Source of the DNA: Cryptomeria japonica
Lineage: Eukaryota; Streptophyta; Pinopsida; Cupressales; Cupressaceae
NCBI RefSeq assembly: GCF_030272615.1
Contig: NC_081409.1
Location: forward strand, 24,636,406 to 24,698,405
Direction of reading: 5' to 3'
DNA: 62,000 bases
This document shows, piece by piece, positions 58,709 through 62,000 of this stretch (position 1 is the stretch's first letter; every line of letters starts with the position of its first letter). The translations under genes and the position numbers were made by a program. Under the pieces are notes generated by a model that ran no database searches, had not been told where the DNA came from, and saw nothing but the letters and a program-made list of their open reading frames with translations.

Positions 58709-60129
58709 TGTATGCGAGATAAGCGGGTCGATAGAACTTAATATACAAAAATATTCCAAAAAAAACTTGTCCACACACACACATAGGACTTCTTGGTGCA
58801 AGCTATGAAGTAATGAAGTATTACTCAGCTTCCCAAGGTGGGTCCCATGGTTCTCTATCTTACAATGTCCCTCAAACCAATGTTTTTCTCTCAGATCACT
58901 GAGCAAAATGGTTTAGGGATGGCAAATGCAAGAACGAGGGATGCTTTGATAGATTTTAGAATGAAATGCATCCTAAGCTATGCATGATCTTAAAATGCAA
59001 TAAACTAGATTATAAGATGACAAGGTTAGTATAAATACTATCCTAACATGATATATTAGTCTTATGATTGAGCTAAATGATAAAGAAAGTATTCTAAACA
59101 TGCATATTTAGACTAAATCCTGGCTAAAAGAGAGGCTAGAATGATGAGCATAAAAATGATATGAAAGCTTGAATGTATTTGAGCATAAGTATGATACTAC
59201 AAACTTGGATTGATGTCTCAAAATGGAGGAATGAGAGCTCTATTTATAACAAAAACAGGGCAGTTGATGGTCAGGATTGAAAGAGTTGATCAAGGGTTGA
59301 GTTTGAAAGTTGGGGATCCATGTTTGCAATTTGCACCAATGAAATGGTGGCAAGTGTCAACATAGGGTTGGGTTGAGAGAAGGGGTTGGAGGCATTAAAT
59401 GCCTGAGAAGACCTTATGGTTATCTAGAGGGTAAGGGTCAAACCTAAGTTAAGATTATCCATTGGATTAAGAGTTAATCCAATGATAAATTCTTGTGCAA
59501 ATGATTAAGAGATAATCATAGTCAAAGCATTAAAGGCTTGATGAGACCCTTGGGTTGGATGAAGGTTAAGTTAGGCAAAAAGTCTCTAACTATGTAAGAG
59601 GGTTGAATTAACCATTAATGGTTTGGGAGACTTTGGGAAATTAAGTGGTTGAAGACTTGAAGCCTTTAATGGTTATCAAAGACTTTAAGGGTTTGAGAAG
59701 TGACCTCCCCTTGCTTAGGGATGTGACAAAGTTTAGGAGATGGGTTAGGCTAATTAGAAGAGTCTAGAAGGGATTAGAAATAGGTTTTAGAATGCAAGTG
59801 GGAGATGTAGGAAAATGCAAGTGGATGGAGGGATAATAGGATTTAATTGAATTTAATGAATTTCATTCAATTTGGTTGTAATTAAATAAATTACATTTAT
59901 TTAATTTAGGATAAACTATTTAATTAAATTTGAATTTAATTAAAAGTGGATAGAAGGGATTTAATTGAATAAAATGATTTATTCATTAAATGGGTATAGT
60001 GAATTTAATTGAGTAATTTACTTAATTAAATAGAGGAATGCAGGTAATTTAATTAAATTGGATTTAATTAAATAGGGAAATGAACATAAAATATTCATTT
60101 AGGAATATGGTCATTTTTATACGTCTACA
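58709..60129 (-). repeat. 5' LTR of Gypsy-G
   Basis: TGTATGCG...CGTCTACA on the plus strand, followed by TATAC. The minus-strand TATA box TATAAATAG at 59240-59248 is the sense promoter. Confidence 0.94.
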
Positions 60130-60602
60130 TATACCATAACCTAAGACCAATTTTAGTAGGTCAGCTCTAGAAGATATTACAATAAAATATTTTACAAACA
60201 ATATAATATCTGATGTAATAACCGATTAAACATGTCGGCTTAATGCATTTACACCAATATTAAATCATCTCCATAGCGTTGCATGCTGATCTGGAAAATA
60301 TAAACCTACCGGTGTAACCCTAGGTAACCCTAGACCTATTTACCGGTAAAGGCAAATATTCAAATATGAATATACCAATGATTAATTCTTCAAAACAAAG
60401 TGTCCACACGATGTCTTCAACATTACCAAGTGTTTTCCATATCATTCCAAGTGTCGGTGAACATTATATCCTACCGGTGAACCATATACCAGTAACCGTG
60501 CAATAGCTACTTGCTTGCTGGTGAATGTTGTTGGATCACCAAAGTGCTAGTGTTTTAGTAGGTGTTGACATCAATGACAAAAACTATACAAAAATACCAA
60601 CA
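60130..60602 (-). repeat. 3' LTR of Copia-F, second piece
   Basis: Resumes at TATAC and runs to ATACCAACA at 60602. On the minus strand it is the LTR start TGTTGGTATTTTTG with TTTGTCATTGATGTCAACAC, close to the LTR start of Copia-E. Confidence 0.85.
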
Positions 60603-60620
60603 ATCTCCCCCACTGGCATT
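60603..60620 (-). promoter_or_regulatory. Polypurine tract of Copia-F
   Basis: The minus strand reads GCCAGTGGGGGAGAT next to the LTR. Confidence 0.83.
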
Positions 60621-60960
60621 GATAGCAACACAAGATGGAAAAACCATCAAAGTGCCAAAACAGAAATGCCAAATACCAAAAACCAACAATCTCCCTTAAA
60701 CAAAAATCTCTCCCCCTTGGAGCAACATGTGTTTATCCAAGGATTTTCAATATCAATTTCTCTACCAATCTCTCCTTAAAAGATAATGTGTTTTTCCATA
60801 GATATCTCTCCCCCTTTGACATCAAATGCCAAAGTTCATATACAAAATACCAATCAATTCAATATACCAACTACTCCCCCTGAGAAGTAGCTTCCTCATC
60901 AAAGACCAGAGTAAAAGATTTGCCTTTTAATTCTACCGGTTGATGACAATCATCAACTGT

Positions 60961-62000
60961 CTAAGTCTCTATCGGTGGTGGTATGACTCCAAGCTGATCT
61001 CTGAGATATTCAAAAGTCTCCTTAGGCAAAGGTTTTGTGAAAATATCTGCAAGTTGTTCTTTAGTATTCACATAAACCAGTTTTATCTCTTTTTCTTCAA
61101 CTTTTTCCCTTAGAAAATTCAGTTTGATAGAAACATGTTTTGTTTTAGAATGTAATACTAGATTCTTAGATATATCAATTGTTGCAGTGTTATCACAATA
61201 TATAGTAATAGGTTCCTTGCATTTTACCTTTATGTCTTTCAACATTTGTTTAAGCCATAGTACCTGTGTACAGTTAGTTGCTACTGCAACATATTCTGAT
61301 TCTGTTGTTGATAAAGATGTACAACTTTGTTTCTTACTTAACCAAAAAACTAATCTCTTTCCAAGAAAGAATGCTCCACCGGTGGTGCTTTTTCTATCAT
61401 CCACATCTCCTTCCCAATTTGCATATGTGTATGCACATAGATCAAAATTTGCATCTCTAGGATACCATAATCCAAGATTTGCAGTGCCTTGTAAGTACTG
61501 GAAAATCCTTTTTATTGCTGATTTATGATTTTCCTTAGGATTACTTTGAAATCTAGAAACAATACATACTGTATTCATAATATCAGGCCTAGTTTATGTC
61601 AAATATAGTAAACCTCCTATCATAGATTTGTATCTAGTTGGATTAATAAGTGTAGATTCATCTCTTTGAGATAATTTGTCATTTGTAGTCATAGGTGTGA
61701 TTACCAGTTTAGAGTTCTCCATCCCAAACTTCTTTAGTAACTCTTTTAGGTACTTGGATTGACTCAAAAATATACCTTTATTAGTCTGTGAAATCTATAA
61801 TCCTAAAAAGAATTTTATTTCTCCAATCATAGACATTTCAAATTCTTGCTGCATTTTAATAGAGAATTCCTTACATAATCCATCTTCTCCTCCAAAGATT
61901 ATATAATCAACGAATACTTCTATAATCAAGATATCATCATTAATTATTTTGTAATATAAATTGTTGTCTGCATTTCTTTTAGTAAAACCAATCTTTAAAA
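60961..62000 (-). pseudogene. Copia-F RT (C-terminal part) and RNase H, truncated by window edge
   Basis: End of a Ty1/Copia polyprotein. From the right edge: IGFTKRNADNNLYYKI, then the RT catalytic motif as FVDYIIFG (61914-61903), where the usual FVDD has lost its second acid. EFEMSMIGEIKFFLGL, a stop, and YKSMIGGLLYLT follow. After another stop RNase H is open from 61578: AYTYANWEGDVDDRKSTTGG, STTESEYVAVATNCTQVLWL, YCDNTATIDISKN, TKHVSIKLNFLREKV and the usual end LADIFTKPLP, stopping at 60961. RNase H itself looks intact. The first Asp of RNase H (AYTYANW, commonly AYSDADW) is also changed, so activity is doubtful. Confidence 0.9.

Larger units (their letters stand above)
42892..60134 (-). 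mobile_element. Gypsy-G, large Tat-type LTR retrotransposon
   Basis: 17.2 kb on the minus strand, flanked by TATAC (42892-42896 and 60130-60134). LTRs are 1432 and 1421 bp and look roughly 97 percent alike by eye, making it the youngest insertion here. Sense order: 5' LTR, primer site, 2.6-kb leader, small ORF, gag-protease with G-patch, linker, RT, RNase H, second RNase H, integrase, a 3' region with an antisense gene, polypurine tract, 3' LTR. Known: Ty3/Gypsy Tat-lineage elements (Tat, Ogre, Retand, Grande) combine large size, a second RNase H, ORFs before gag and sometimes antisense ORFs. Stops and frameshifts break every gene, so it is not autonomous now. Confidence 0.93.
42303..62000 (-). 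mobile_element. Copia-F, 3' part, containing Gypsy-G
   Basis: Ty1/Copia element on the minus strand, inserted in Copia-E. Its 3' LTR is 42303-42896 plus 60135-60602 (about 1.06 kb), split by Gypsy-G. Right of it follow the polypurine tract, RNase H and RT, which run off the window. LTR ends (minus strand TGTTGGTATT...GACCTAACA) resemble those of Copia-E, so the two are related families. Confidence 0.88.

Overview
The window is nuclear plant DNA made almost entirely of nested transposable elements, with one broken disease-resistance-type gene at the left edge. Seen directly: AT-rich sequence, a leucine-rich-repeat (LRR) gene of the plant NLR kind, Copia and Gypsy LTR retrotransposons primed by plant-type tRNA binding sites, and no compact gene clusters. 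The LRR style (24-residue units ending LPxxFGQL) and the deep, old nesting fit a gymnosperm, probably a conifer. That is an inference, because no species-specific marker is visible. I see no tRNA, rRNA, CRISPR or intact host gene.

Layout. 1-2060: 3' part of an NLR-type LRR pseudogene (+) with a likely GC-AG intron, one in-frame stop and one frameshift; a small relative lies at 4411-4530. 2061-9503: AT-rich spacer, a decayed Copia gag/protease (6280-7925) and minisatellite-like repeats. 9509-26452: Copia-A (-), bounded by LTRs and the 5-bp target duplication ACAAG. Its reverse-transcriptase gene is split by an 11-kb DNA transposon (11486-22466) with 26-bp imperfect terminal inverted repeats and a 4-bp target duplication AGTG. 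That transposon carries a DDD-type transposase (+) that looks Sola-like and a convergent multi-exon gene of unknown function (-). 27058-35123: LTR element B (+), flanked by CAAAG. It is non-autonomous, with a five-zinc-knuckle Gag-like ORF and a second long ORF I do not recognise. 35690-36448: another Copia relic. 36449-38594: probable Gypsy LTR sequence. 38595-42302: 5' part of Copia-E (+), cut by Copia-F (-, starts at 42303 and runs off the right edge). The 3' LTR of Copia-F is itself cut by Gypsy-G (-, 42897-60129, flanked by TATAC).

Gypsy-G is the richest element. In its sense direction it has a long leader, a small ORF ending one base before gag, gag-protease, a G-patch domain, RT, two successive RNase H domains and integrase, which is the Tat-lineage plan. 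Between pol and the 3' LTR it carries a gene on the opposite strand with its own TATA box and first intron. Arrays of the motif TAGCGCAT lie in the 5' part of both transcription units, each time on the transcribed strand.

All coding regions are damaged. The damage is mostly in-frame TAG and TGA codons explained by C-to-T change at CAG and CGA, the expected mark of cytosine methylation in silenced elements. Because target duplications and LTR ends match to the base for four insertions, the order of events is readable: Copia-E, then Copia-F into it, then Gypsy-G into Copia-F; separately Copia-A, then the DNA transposon.
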